DNA from: Streptomyces sp. NBC_01788
Lineage (GTDB): Bacteria > Actinomycetota > Actinomycetes > Streptomycetales > Streptomycetaceae
Assembly (NCBI RefSeq): GCF_035917575.1
Contig: NZ_CP109090.1
Location: 62,001-126,000 of the forward strand
Length of the DNA stretch: 64,000 bases
Direction: 5' to 3'
The notes under the pieces are model-generated. The model was not told the DNA's origin. It saw only the letters and a list, made by a program, of their open reading frames with translations, and searched no databases. Positions 18,396 through 27,941 of this stretch are shown piece by piece. The translations under genes and the position numbers were made by a program. The stretch's first letter is position 1. Each line of letters begins with the position of its first letter.

Positions 18396-19175
18396 ATGAG
18401 TTCTTTGAGTCGACGCATCGACCTTAGGCGGCAGGCTGTTTCGCTGCGGCTCGAGTACATGCGGCGCCGACGGTCCGCGCGGGATCCGCAGGCGCCTGCG
18501 GATCGGTTGCTGCGGGACGGGCTGGTGGTAGTTCCTGATTTCTTCGACTCGGCGCAGACGGCTGCAATGCGGGAAGCAATCCCCGCCCTCGAGGAATGTC
18601 AGCTCTCCCCCGAGGGGACTCTGACTCGCTTCTTCTCCGATGCGGCCCGTATAGGGGAACTGGGCGCCTTCTTCGCCTGTGATCTCGTCACCGACACCAT
18701 GCGCATTGTTCTCGGGCCTACGGCGGTGATGCACCGCTCTACGGTGCAGTACCGGACCGTGAAAGGTCACACTGGCGCTTTCGAGCACTTCTTCCACATG
18801 GACACCTGGCGCCCGCGTTACAAAGCCTTCCTGTATCTCGTGGACGTGACGAACGACAACGGACCCTTCACCTACATCCCGCGAACACACTACGGAAGGT
18901 GGCGCGGGCGTTATGACCGTGACATCGCCCGGGTGTTCCAAGCCGGTGCGGACGGGTACATCCACGACGATGCGTCCGCCTACGTCGGCTGTCTGTGGCC
19001 GCACGAGCAGGCGGCTTTGTGTGCGCGTCTGCGCACCCGGCCCCGCACCGTCACGGGGAAGGCGGGAACGCTGATTCTGTTCGACGCCCGAGGTCTGCAC
19101 TGCATCCGCCCGCTGGTGCGCACACCTCGGATCATCCTCTCCAGTTACTGGATCCGTCAGGGGCAGCACACATGA
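18396..19175 (+). CDS. Phytanoyl-CoA dioxygenase-like Fe(II)/2-oxoglutarate enzyme
   Basis: This 259-aa protein has the PhyH-type facial triad: H134-M-D136 in FFHMDTW and a distal His at residue 235 (LHCIRP) followed by Arg. TNDNGPFTYIPRTHY is the usual PhyH strand block. It should hydroxylate a small, so far unknown substrate. The frame begins at ATG 18396 behind GGGGG and overlaps the next gene by ATGA. It is the first gene of a five-gene operon that reaches 23692. Confidence 0.85.
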   Translation: MSSLSRRIDLRRQAVSLRLEYMRRRRSARDPQAPADRLLRDGLVVVPDFFDSAQTAAMREAIPALEECQLSPEGTLTRFFSDAARIGELGAFFACDLVTDTMRIVLGPTAVMHRSTVQYRTVKGHTGAFEHFFHMDTWRPRYKAFLYLVDVTNDNGPFTYIPRTHYGRWRGRYDRDIARVFQAGADGYIHDDASAYVGCLWPHEQAALCARLRTRPRTVTGKAGTLILFDARGLHCIRPLVRTPRIILSSYWIRQGQHT

Positions 19176-20104
19176 GTCGGACCGCGGCGGCCGGTTTCAC
19201 TCTTGCCGGTGAACTCGACCTTGCAGTGCACAACTTCACACCGTCGGGGGCGGCGCGCGGGCGCTCGGTGTATCTGCAGGGGCAACTGCACGCCAACGAG
19301 AGCGCAGCGATGCTCGTGCTGCACGAGGTGGTGCGCGCTCTGCGGGCCAGGCCGCCGGCCAATCGGGTGCGTGTGGTGCCCAATGCCAATCCGGTCGGCT
19401 GGAGGCGCTATCTGGCTTCCGGTTCGACCGGCGACGGCCGGATCTCTGCGGGTGGTACGAACTGGAACCGTATGTTCGGCGATCCCCGACAGCAGGGCGG
19501 CAGCGCCGATGCGGTGCTGGCGTCGGCGCTGTGGGAGCTCTCGCACCCTTACGATGTGGTCATCGACGTGCACACCCCCGAGTTCGGCTGGCCTCATCTG
19601 TATGCGCCTTCCGCCGATCGTCGTCTGGTCACGCTGGACGACATTCCTCATGTGCTGTACGGCGCTCCGCAGTCGGGGCCTTTCGATGAAGCTCACTTGC
19701 GACTGCGGGCTGGCCAAGACAGTGCCGTGCATGTGGCGGTGACGCTGGAGATTCCCAGTCATGAGATTCCCACCGCCGCTTTGGTGGCTTCCTGGGCCGA
19801 TCGGCTGCTCGATGAGATCGACGCCCAAGCCCGCCAGGCGCAAGCCCGTGGCATGCCGCAGCGCTGGGGCACCATGGCCGACGTGATTGCCCCGCTGTCG
19901 GGTGCCGTTACTCTGCACTGCCGTCCGGGGCAGCCGCTGGCTGCCGGGGCGCCAATCCTTTCGATCCACGGCCGCAAGGGCGAGAAAGAGACATTGCATG
20001 CGCCGTCGCACTGCATTCCGGTCTGCTTCCGCAGAGCCACAGTGATCGAAGCTGGATACTGGGCGTGCCGAATGATCGACTTGTATTCCGAACCTCCGAA
20101 GTGA
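19172..20104 (+). CDS. Succinylglutamate desuccinylase/aspartoacylase-family zinc hydrolase
   Basis: This 310-aa protein starts at the ATG overlapping the dioxygenase stop. LQGQLHANES carries the HxxE zinc ligands and VVIDVHTPEF the third His, as in AstE/AspA (M14-like) amidohydrolases. A C-terminal beta-rich domain with a pLHC-x-GQPL block resembles the biotinyl-like tail of this family. It is expected to hydrolyse an N-acyl amino-acid-like amide. Co-translation with the dioxygenase suggests a shared small-molecule pathway. Confidence 0.85.
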   Translation: MSRTAAAGFTLAGELDLAVHNFTPSGAARGRSVYLQGQLHANESAAMLVLHEVVRALRARPPANRVRVVPNANPVGWRRYLASGSTGDGRISAGGTNWNRMFGDPRQQGGSADAVLASALWELSHPYDVVIDVHTPEFGWPHLYAPSADRRLVTLDDIPHVLYGAPQSGPFDEAHLRLRAGQDSAVHVAVTLEIPSHEIPTAALVASWADRLLDEIDAQARQAQARGMPQRWGTMADVIAPLSGAVTLHCRPGQPLAAGAPILSIHGRKGEKETLHAPSHCIPVCFRRATVIEAGYWACRMIDLYSEPPK

Positions 20105-20128
20105 CCGGCCCAGAAATTGGAAAATGAC

Positions 20129-21040
20129 ATGCGTGCTGCGGTGGCGATCGAAAGCCTCAAGGACAATCCGTACTTCGCCGAGAGAGTCAAAGAGATCGCG
20201 GACGAGGTGACTTACCTGCCAGCGCGTCCCGACCACGACGAGTTGCGTGATCTTCTAGGTCAGTACGATCTGCTGGTGATCGGTGCGCGCGAGCGGATCA
20301 CCGCGGGCATGCTGCGTGACGCGCCTGTGCGTACACGCATCGTGGGGACGCTCTCTGTAGGCACCGACCATCTGGACCTCCCTGCGCTTAAGGAGGCGGG
20401 CATCTATGTGGAGCGCTGTCCCACGGCCAATGTCAGGTCCGTCGCCGAGCATGCCCTCGCGCTTCTGTTCGCCCTGTCCAAGGAGCTGAAGTGGGGGGAC
20501 CGGCTCGTCGCCGACGGCAAGTCACGCAGCGGCCTGCCGTCCCTGCCGTTCGAACTGAGCGGCAGGACGCTGGGGCTGATCGGCTACGGGAACATCGGCA
20601 GCACGCTGGGAACCCTTGCAGCCGCCCTGGGCATGCGGGTCGTCGCCACCAGTCGCACCCGGCAGGACGGCGGTGATGGGGAGGTCGCGTTCGGCACGCT
20701 CGAGCACATCCTGTCGGAGAGTCACCTGGTGTCGATCAGCGTCCCCCTGACGCAGGAGACCCGCGGCTTGGTCAACTCCACCACGCTGGCGTCGCTGCGC
20801 GCAGGGGCCATCCTGGTCAACACCTCACGGGCTGAGGTGGTGGACGAGCAGGCGGTGCGTGCCGCCCTGGACAGCGGGCGCCTGGCCGGATACGGCGGCG
20901 ACTACGACCATGCGGACCCAGACCTCACCGAACGGCCCAACGTTCTTATCACCCCGCACGTGGCCGGGATCACGGTGGAGTCCAACGACCGCTTGGACAA
21001 CGAACTCATCGACAGACTCGTGGCGCACCTGAAGGGGTAG
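20129..21040 (+). CDS. D-isomer 2-hydroxyacid dehydrogenase
   Basis: This 303-aa protein has the NAD-binding LGLIGYGNIGS (about residue 150), a VG-T-D-H-LD block in the substrate domain, NTSRAEVVDE with the catalytic Arg, and the catalytic His in ITPHVAGIT. It should interconvert a 2-keto acid and a D-2-hydroxy acid with NAD(P)H. An upstream in-frame TTG at 20117 is less likely than ATG 20129. The next gene starts two bases after its stop. Confidence 0.88.
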   Translation: MRAAVAIESLKDNPYFAERVKEIADEVTYLPARPDHDELRDLLGQYDLLVIGARERITAGMLRDAPVRTRIVGTLSVGTDHLDLPALKEAGIYVERCPTANVRSVAEHALALLFALSKELKWGDRLVADGKSRSGLPSLPFELSGRTLGLIGYGNIGSTLGTLAAALGMRVVATSRTRQDGGDGEVAFGTLEHILSESHLVSISVPLTQETRGLVNSTTLASLRAGAILVNTSRAEVVDEQAVRAALDSGRLAGYGGDYDHADPDLTERPNVLITPHVAGITVESNDRLDNELIDRLVAHLKG

Positions 21041-21042
21041 TC

Positions 21043-21957
21043 ATGCTCGCAGCGCTTCCGGTCAGCGACACGGCCAATGAGTGGATCGGGCTCATCGCGA
21101 ACCTGATCGGCATCGGCGGCGTCTTCGTCTCCGTCGTCATCCTGCTGCGCGTGCAGCGGATCAGCACCGCTCGCAAGGATGAACGTGAACTGGTCTCCAA
21201 AGCCCTGCGGCTGCGGGATCTCAACTCCTCGCTGACCGCGGATGCGGAGACACTGGACGGAAGCGCTTCACCCCGCCAGCAGGAGCTGGTCAAATCCGAC
21301 CTGCTCAAACTCAGTGCGGAACTGGAAGCCGCCACGCGCATACTTGTGCCCGGCACCACCGACGGCCCCGGGCTGACGGGCGCTCAGATGTACCGGGACG
21401 GCTACTGGACGGATGCGTTCGCCAGCGATGCCGTGAAACGCGTCAGCCGCCGCCTGTGCGTGGTGACCTGGCGCAACTCGCGTGTCCTCAATGTCGGGCT
21501 GCTGGAGGAGATCTTCCGCCAGCTCAGGAAGCACCCGCGGCTGGTCGTCGAGGTCTTCGCCGTCGCCTGTGATGCCAGCAACGAGACATACACGAGCATG
21601 TCGAAGATGCTCACCCTGGGCAGCCCGGATGTGATGCGCCGCGAGCAGCAGCACTACCGGGGCGTTCTGACCGACATCTGCCGCGACCGGATCGCTGAGG
21701 GCTCCCTGCAGCCGGACGTCGTGGACCGGTTCAGGTACTTCGAGACCCGCGTGGGCCCGGTCATGCACTGCATCGTGGCCGACGACGACGCCTACTTCGG
21801 GATCAACTTCTTCATGAACCCCGGCTCCGGCGCCACCGAGCTACTCAACCGCGCCTTCATCTCCTCCAACTGCCGCAGCGAGTTCGGCCGAAAGGTCCTC
21901 GAGCAGGTCGACATCATGCGCCAGATGGACACGACCAGCAGGTACGCCCTCAACTGA
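21043..21957 (+). CDS. Membrane-anchored protein of unknown function
   Basis: This 304-aa protein has one hydrophobic helix (about residues 14-35, IGLIANLIGIGGVFVSVVIL), then a charged coiled region. A C-terminal globular domain ends in MHCIVADDDAYFGINFFMNP. That block resembles the H...D core strand of PLD-like or related effector domains, but the second motif is missing, so no function is claimed. It is tightly embedded between the dehydrogenase and radical SAM genes. The topology suggests a membrane-tethered cytosolic domain. Confidence 0.75.
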   Translation: MLAALPVSDTANEWIGLIANLIGIGGVFVSVVILLRVQRISTARKDERELVSKALRLRDLNSSLTADAETLDGSASPRQQELVKSDLLKLSAELEAATRILVPGTTDGPGLTGAQMYRDGYWTDAFASDAVKRVSRRLCVVTWRNSRVLNVGLLEEIFRQLRKHPRLVVEVFAVACDASNETYTSMSKMLTLGSPDVMRREQQHYRGVLTDICRDRIAEGSLQPDVVDRFRYFETRVGPVMHCIVADDDAYFGINFFMNPGSGATELLNRAFISSNCRSEFGRKVLEQVDIMRQMDTTSRYALN

Positions 21958-21979
21958 AAACGCCCCGGGAGCACACACC

Positions 21980-23692
21980 ATGCACCTCGACCTGGTCTTC
22001 CCTCCCGCCCACGATCCAGCGATGCCGCACAGTGCGCTGCCGCTGCTCAAGGCGTACGTGGAACGCAACTCATCCCACACGGTCACCTGTCACGACGCCA
22101 ACCAGCGCTTCTTTGCCGACGTGCTGCACGCCCCCTCAGGCGGCCAGTTGGCGGCCCACCGCGAGACGTACGCGCAGGCGAACGATGTCGTTCCCGCCGT
22201 GCTGGCCGCCCTGCGCTTCGACGCATGGATGAAAGGAGCCTTCGCCCGCTTCGGCACACGGCACGACGGGTACGGGCTCACGATGCGCGGCCTGCGCACC
22301 CCCTACGACCGCAGGGACCCGCAGTCCGTGCGCGCCTTCGCGACCGCCGCACACACGCCCTTCGACGCCCTTTACGAGGAACTGCTCGCACAGACCGGCC
22401 CGGTGGTGGGCATCAATCTGAGCGTGGAGGACCAGATACTTCCCGCCTTCCGGCTCGCCCATCTGATACGCCAGATCCAGGGCGAGAACTCCTGCATCAT
22501 CTGGGGTGGATCCCTGCTGACCCGGCTGCGCCCCGTGATCGCCTCGGAACTCGGCGAGTTCTGGGACCACCTGGTCACCCGCGAGGGCGAGGCGCCGCTG
22601 CTGTCGCTGCTGCAGTGGCTGCAGGACGAGGCGCCTGTGCCAGCCAGCGAGGACCGGATCCTGTCCAAGCCGACACCCGCGCCCGAGCGGGCAGGCATCG
22701 TCAATCCCTACACCAGCCGCCAGGTGACACCCATCGAACACACCGGCAAGGCCGACTTCAGCGACTACCCGGTGCACGACTACTTCAGCCTCACCCCCAT
22801 GCTGCCGGCGCTCGCCAGCCGCAAGTGCTACTGGGGAAAATGCGCCTTCTGCACCATCCACGAGTCCTGGGACCCCCAAGCCCGCCAGCGATCCGCGCAG
22901 AGCGTGGCCGACGACATCACCGACCTGTGCACCACCTTCGGCATCCGGCACTTCCGGTTCGTCGACGAGGCAATGCCACCCGACCTCCTCGATGCGCTGC
23001 TGCCCCTCATCGAACCTGAGCACATCGCCTTCGAGATCTACGCGATCGCCGAACGCCGCTTCACCGACACCGGCTTCGTGGCCCGGCTGGGGCGCTCCGG
23101 GTGCCGACAGGCTTACTTCGGGCTGGAGTCCGCCGACGAAGGCGCCCTGGTCGCCCTCGGCAAGAAGATCAACCAGCACCGCCACTACGGACGTATCTTC
23201 CAAAGCTGCGCCGCAGCCGGCATCCACGTCTACACCTACACCCTCTTCGGCTTCCCCGGCTCCTCCGACCTCGCCGAACAGCGCACAGTCGACTACCTCA
23301 TCAACGAACCGGCCATCCACACGGCGACCATCTCCAGCTTCGTTGCCGTCACCGGCTCCCCCTTCGCCCTCGACAACGCCGAGCGCCTCACCCACAACCT
23401 GCGCATGACCGAGGACTTCGAAAGCGTCACGATCGGCCTGCACGGGCAGGACCTCGCCCTCAAAGCCAACAGCGCCGCCGCAGCAGCCGTCGGTGCAGTG
23501 TACGCGGCGCGACCCGACCTGGCCCTGTCGGCGATACTCAACGACGAGATGCGCTTCAGCCTCTCCGACCGCTTCGGCTCCGCCTTCGCTGCAGCAGCTG
23601 TCTCCTCAGGGCACCTGGACATCGACGCCATCACCCGGGAGGGCGACGAGACGATGAAACACGAACGCATCGCCCGCTCCCTCGACGTCTGA
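21980..23692 (+). CDS. B12-binding-type radical SAM protein
   Basis: This 570-aa protein has an N-terminal region in cobalamin-binding style (VGINLSVEDQ, then IIWGGSLLTRL) and a radical SAM core with C283YWGKCAFC291. There the spacing is CX4CX2C, one residue longer than the canonical first gap. FVDEAMPP and FGLESADEG blocks follow as in B12-dependent radical SAM enzymes. Such enzymes methylate or rearrange unactivated carbon. It is the last gene of the operon. Its stop is immediately followed by an ISL3 fragment, so the original downstream context is lost. Confidence 0.87.
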   Translation: MHLDLVFPPAHDPAMPHSALPLLKAYVERNSSHTVTCHDANQRFFADVLHAPSGGQLAAHRETYAQANDVVPAVLAALRFDAWMKGAFARFGTRHDGYGLTMRGLRTPYDRRDPQSVRAFATAAHTPFDALYEELLAQTGPVVGINLSVEDQILPAFRLAHLIRQIQGENSCIIWGGSLLTRLRPVIASELGEFWDHLVTREGEAPLLSLLQWLQDEAPVPASEDRILSKPTPAPERAGIVNPYTSRQVTPIEHTGKADFSDYPVHDYFSLTPMLPALASRKCYWGKCAFCTIHESWDPQARQRSAQSVADDITDLCTTFGIRHFRFVDEAMPPDLLDALLPLIEPEHIAFEIYAIAERRFTDTGFVARLGRSGCRQAYFGLESADEGALVALGKKINQHRHYGRIFQSCAAAGIHVYTYTLFGFPGSSDLAEQRTVDYLINEPAIHTATISSFVAVTGSPFALDNAERLTHNLRMTEDFESVTIGLHGQDLALKANSAAAAAVGAVYAARPDLALSAILNDEMRFSLSDRFGSAFAAAAVSSGHLDIDAITREGDETMKHERIARSLDV

Positions 23693-23698
23693 ACGCCC

Positions 23699-24001
23699 CG
23701 CGCGCAGACGACCCTGGAACGCTGGCACCAGGTCCACGGCCTGCTCGAGTGCGCCCGCCGCCTGCAGTTGGCCCTGAACACCGTCAAACGCTACGCGCGA
23801 GCCGACCGGCCCGAGCGGATGCTCCGCGTCCCCAAGTACCGTGCCAGCCTCGTCGACCCCTACCGCGAGCACCTGCGCAAGCGCCGGGCCGAGGACCCCG
23901 CCGTCCCCGTCAAGCACCTCTTCGAAGAGATCAAGGCCCTCGGGTTCACCGGCTGCTTTAACCTCCTGCACAAGTACATCAACCAGGGCCGAATTGCGTG
24001 A
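23699..24001 (+). pseudogene. ISL3-family transposase fragment
   Basis: An open frame reading TLERWHQVHGLLECARRLQL, then NTVKRYARADRPERM and HLRKRRAEDP, matches an internal part of Streptomyces ISL3 transposases. Both the N-terminal and the C-terminal catalytic parts are missing. It starts within ten bases of the radical SAM stop and runs directly into an IS5 fragment, so the junctions record successive insertions or deletions. Confidence 0.7.
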
Positions 24002-24002
24002 C

Positions 24003-24630
24003 TTGCAGGCCCAGGCCGATGCGAATGACCTGATCACCTGGGACCTCAGCGCCGACTCGACTGCGTGCCCACCAGCACGCCGCCGGGGCAAGGAAAAGGG
24101 GGATCTCCAGAAGGAGCCACCTGGTGGCGTCACCACAGAGCCGGACGATCACGGCCTCGGACGCACCCGGGGCGGGCTGACCACCAAGCTCCATCTCGCG
24201 GTCGAGCAGGGGCAGAAGCCCCTGTCCGTCGTAATCACCGCTGGTCAGCGCGGGGACTCGCTCCAGTTGGAACCGGTCTGGGAGAACATCCGGGTACCTC
24301 GCATCGGCCCGGGGCGCCCGCACAGGCGCCCGGACGAAGTCCGGGCGGACAAGGCCTACGGCTCCCGAAAGAACCGCGCCTACCTGCGCCGGTGCGGCAT
24401 CCGCTGCACGATCCCCGAGAAGAAGGACCAGATCCGCAACCGCAAGAAGCTCGGCGCACGCGGCGGGCGACCGCCGAAGTTCGACAAGATCGACTATCGC
24501 GAACGCCACGCCGTGGAGTGTGGTATCAAACCGCCTCAAAAGGCACCGCGCGGCGGCCACGAGATACGACAAACTCGCCGTCCGCTACGAGGCGACCGTG
24601 CTGGTCGCAGCCATCAACGAGTGGCTGTGA
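24003..24630 (+). pseudogene. IS5-family transposase remnant
   Basis: The text LSADST, GGLTTKLHLAVEQGQKPLS, VRADKAYGSRKNRAYL and YRERHAVECGI follows an IS5-type DDE transposase. An extra A near 24537 shifts the frame; the true C-terminus (RYDKLAVRYEATVLVAAINE) continues in another frame to TGA 24630. The N-terminal third is absent. It is dead. Confidence 0.8.
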
Positions 24631-24667
24631 AGCAGCACCTTCACGGAAACGAGAGCCACGATGACGA

Positions 24668-25015
24668 CTACCTGTGGCCCAGCACGTTGACCACCCGGCC
24701 ATTGGGGTCACGGACGAAGAACCGGCGCACTCCCCACTCCTCGTCCTGCAGCGGGTGCACGATCTCCGCGCCGCTGTCACGCATGATCGCGTAGGCCGCG
24801 TCCACATCGTCCACCTCGATGCTCATGTCGGGCGCGACCGGCGCAGTCTTGTCGCTGGTCATGACGCTGATCTGTGCCGCCGGGGTGGACGGAGAAGCCA
24901 GCGTCATGATCCAGCCGTGGTTCATGACCTCCTCAAGGCCCAGCAGGCCGTAGAAGTCCCTGCTCTCCCGCGCGGTATCGGACTGGATGTTGGGCACAAC
25001 ACGGCGAACGGCCAT
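24668..25015 (-). CDS. VOC (glyoxalase/bleomycin resistance-like) family protein
   Basis: This 115-aa protein begins MAVRRVVPNIQS behind GGAGG and has the bab-type fold markers SRDFYGLLGLEEV...GWIMTL and ...FFVRDPNGRVVNVLGH of the vicinal oxygen chelate superfamily. The upstream in-frame extension to 25075 lacks a better start. VOC proteins are small metalloenzymes or binding proteins. With no partner gene nearby I cannot name the substrate. It survives intact between IS remnants. Confidence 0.85.
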   Translation of the reverse strand: MAVRRVVPNIQSDTARESRDFYGLLGLEEVMNHGWIMTLASPSTPAAQISVMTSDKTAPVAPDMSIEVDDVDAAYAIMRDSGAEIVHPLQDEEWGVRRFFVRDPNGRVVNVLGHR

Positions 25016-25791
25016 CGACGCCTCCAAGTGAGAGCAACCGGATCTCCGAGCCTCTACAGAAGTACTACGGCGCACCCGTCATGTCCTTCAGTCCGCCCGC
25101 CTCGGTGCCGAAGAAGCCACGGACCGCATCCACGACAAGTTCGGGCCCGGCCCGATCGGCCCCGCCGCCGCGTTTCACCGCGCCTCATGACACGTCGGCC
25201 GCTGCGGCGTATGAAGCCGGTCATTCGATTCGTGCGACGAAGGCGTTGGCTTCTTCCTACCCGGTTGCCAGTGGATGCCGCGGCCTCGTCGTCTTAGGGT
25301 CTGTGTAGCGAACGGTGGAACTCGGTCGGTTTTCTTCAGCGTCGTCCGGCGGTGAGCCGGCCGTCGAAGGTGATGTCGAATGCCTGGAGCGCGGCCTTCC
25401 AGCGCATGATCCAGCGCTTGCGTCCGGTGCCGGTCGGGTCCAGGCTCATGACGGCCAGGTAGACGCACTTGAGGGCGGCCTGGTCGGTGGGGAAGTGCCC
25501 CCGGGCCCGGACGGCCTTGCGGATCCGCGCGTTGATGCTCTCGATCGCGTTGGTGGTGCAGACGATCTTGCGGATCTCCACGTCGAACCGGAGGAAGGGC
25601 ACGAACTCCGCCCAGGCCGCCTCCCAGAGCCGGACGATCGCCGGATACTTCCCGCCCCAGGCGTCGGTGAACTCCACGAACCGCTCCAGGGCGGCCTCCT
25701 CGGTCGGCGCAGTGTAGACGGGCCTGAGCGCCTTCGCGATCTTCTCCCAGTCCTGCCGGGCCGCGTAACGGAAGCTGTTCCTCAGCAGGTG

Positions 25792-27941
25792 AAGCCGTCA
25801 AGAAACAACCTGGTGGTTATCGGCGCCGACTGAGGTGAGCAGGTCGGCTGCGGTGGGGTGGCGGTGTCCGGCAGGGGCGATGTCGATGCGACGGTCGTCG
25901 AGGATCGGCAGGACGTCGCGGATCGCGTTCCACAGGGTGCTCTTGCAGACGCCGAATAGCTCGGCGAGAGCGTCGAGGCCGCAGACGCGGCGGCGGTAGA
26001 GGATCGTGGCGAGGATTCGGTCGCCGTCGGTGATCTTCTGCCGGAACACGCCGCCGCGGGTGCCCCGACGCCGGTTGCCGCCGCGCTGGCGGTGACGGCG
26101 TTCTTCGATCGCGGCGGCATAGGGCACGATCAGCTCTTCGAGCAGGGCATGCAGTGCCTCGCGGGACATGCCGGTCAGCGTCGGGTCTGTCAGCGCATGG
26201 CGGGTCGGTGTCGCGGGAGCGTGCTCGGCCGGGCCGCTGCCGGTGACCCAGGCGCGGAGATCCTCGGCGCGGGTGAAGTAGCGCACGACGGTGGGCGTGA
26301 TGCTGATTTTCCGTTCGTCCAGCAGCTTCCGGGTGGCCTTGATGCCGAGGCCGATGGTGACTGGGTTCATCCCGAGCAGGTCGCCCAGCACCTTCTGCGG
26401 GCAGACCTGCCGCAGGTAGATGACAGTGAGTAGGACTTCGTCCGCATCTGACAGCAGGGATCGGCTGCGGCCGGTGGTGGCGACGCGTCGTCCTTTGCGG
26501 AGCACGTAACGGTGTTGTTCGGCCGCTGCCGCCTGATGCGAAGCCAACTTGGCCTGCAGCGCGTCCAGTTCGACTGTGCTCATGCCGGTCAGATGGGGGT
26601 CGGCGAGCATCTGCAGGGCTTGCGCGCGGGCCTTTGCCCGTTCGTCGGCGCGCGGTGCGGGGGCGGTGGTGCCGGTCGGGGCGATGCTGTAGTTCCACCG
26701 GCCGTGCTGGTCATGCGCGGTGATCGGCAGGGCCTGGATCTGCTCACGGCTGACGGCGATGCCGGTCGGGTAGGAGCCCTCGTCGAGAGCGGCCTCGACA
26801 CGCAGTCCGCTCCGGGTCGTGGTCGCGGCGATCGTATTGAGAACGACCTCGTGGCTGGTCAGGGGACGTCCGCGCCAGTTCATAGTGATGTGGGAGAACA
26901 GCCGGTGCTCGATCTTGTTCCATTTCGACGTACCCGGGGGAAAGTGACAGACCGTCACTGTCAGGCCGGCGTCGGCGGCGAATGCGGCCAGTTCGGCTTT
27001 CCATACCCGGTAGCGATAGCTGTTGGAGCCTCCGGCGTCTGCGGTGATCAGCAGCCGGGATGCTGCGGGGTAGTCGTACTGGCCGCGCGCCTGCCACCAG
27101 CGTCGGATCGACGAGGCGGCGAATGTGGCGGTGTTGTGGTCGGTGCCGACGTTCACCCAGCCGGTGTTCGCGGCCATGTCGTAGATCCCGTACGGGATGA
27201 CGGACTCCACGTGCGGGCCGGCGAAGAAGCTGTGGTCCTCGACTTCGACAGGCTGTCCGGCCGGCCGCCATTCCTGTCCGGGCATCGGCAGCTGCCCGAT
27301 CTGTTCCTTCTTCTTCGCGTCCACGCTGATCACCGGCTCGCCCGCGGTCTGGTGTTCCTTGACCTGCTCGTTGATATAGCGGAACTGCGCGTCCCGGTCC
27401 GGGTGTTGATCGCCTTCCAGGGTCTTGGCGGTGCCCTGCAGGCTGAATCCGTGCTCCTTGAGCAGCCGGCCCACCGTGGGCGCGGTCACCCGGTGCCCTT
27501 GCCGGGACAGCTCCGCGGCCAGGTGCCGCAGCGACTTCGTCGTCCAGCGCAACGGCGACATCGGATCACCGCGCTCGTCCGGTTCGACCAGGGCCATCAG
27601 CGCCGGAACCAGCTCAGGGTCGATCGCCTCGGCCCGCATCCGCCCGCCGCCAGGGCGCCGGACACGTCCTTCGGGCAGCGGATCGACTCCGGCCTCGAGT
27701 TCGAACACACCCTTGCGGACGGTCGTCTCGCTGACCTCGGCTATCCGCGCAACCACACCGACGCCTCCATGCCCGAGCAGCCGGGCCTCGGTCGCCAGCG
27801 CCAGACGCCGTTGACGCTCGTTTAGGTGTGGGAGCAGAACGTCGAACCGTCGCGCCAACTGGCTGCGGACCTCGTCGGATATGCGCATGCCACATCAACG
27901 AGTTCGTCTCCGCGAAGCAACGCGTTATTCCTTGACGGCTT
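25792..27941 (-). mobile_element. ISAzo13-family insertion sequence (complete)
   Basis: The 2150-bp element has terminal inverted repeats AAGCCGTCAAG (11 bp perfect, about 17 bp with two mismatches) at 25792 and 27941 and is flanked by a 6-bp duplication. It carries one transposase gene filling almost the whole length. It is apparently intact and recent relative to the IS256 host. Confidence 0.88.
25798..27888 (-). CDS. ISAzo13-family transposase
   Basis: This 696-aa transposase has an N-terminal HTH region (VARIAEVSETTVRKG), PVISVDAKKKEQIGQ with the first catalytic Asp, LLITADAGGSNSYR with the second, and WNKIEHRLFSH with the catalytic Glu. A further C-terminal region of about 230 residues holds repeated HTH-like blocks (LTGMS...). 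The frame is open and starts at ATG 27888, 54 bases inside the element. A fragment of a related transposase occurs at 58.8 kb. Confidence 0.9.
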   Translation of the reverse strand: MRISDEVRSQLARRFDVLLPHLNERQRRLALATEARLLGHGGVGVVARIAEVSETTVRKGVFELEAGVDPLPEGRVRRPGGGRMRAEAIDPELVPALMALVEPDERGDPMSPLRWTTKSLRHLAAELSRQGHRVTAPTVGRLLKEHGFSLQGTAKTLEGDQHPDRDAQFRYINEQVKEHQTAGEPVISVDAKKKEQIGQLPMPGQEWRPAGQPVEVEDHSFFAGPHVESVIPYGIYDMAANTGWVNVGTDHNTATFAASSIRRWWQARGQYDYPAASRLLITADAGGSNSYRYRVWKAELAAFAADAGLTVTVCHFPPGTSKWNKIEHRLFSHITMNWRGRPLTSHEVVLNTIAATTTRSGLRVEAALDEGSYPTGIAVSREQIQALPITAHDQHGRWNYSIAPTGTTAPAPRADERAKARAQALQMLADPHLTGMSTVELDALQAKLASHQAAAAEQHRYVLRKGRRVATTGRSRSLLSDADEVLLTVIYLRQVCPQKVLGDLLGMNPVTIGLGIKATRKLLDERKISITPTVVRYFTRAEDLRAWVTGSGPAEHAPATPTRHALTDPTLTGMSREALHALLEELIVPYAAAIEERRHRQRGGNRRRGTRGGVFRQKITDGDRILATILYRRRVCGLDALAELFGVCKSTLWNAIRDVLPILDDRRIDIAPAGHRHPTAADLLTSVGADNHQVVS

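Noticed and set aside
17911..18399. A plus-strand hypothetical protein before the dioxygenase gene
   Set aside because: The text is Arg/Gly/Pro-rich and shadow-like. It overlaps an equally weak minus-strand frame and has no ribosome site.
21043..21957. Calling the membrane-anchored protein a phospholipase D
   Set aside because: Only a partial H...D strand is similar; no HxK pair or GSxN block is present.
22136..23443. A 435-codon antisense frame in the radical SAM gene
   Set aside because: It is opposite a gene with a clear cluster motif and has no recognisable content.
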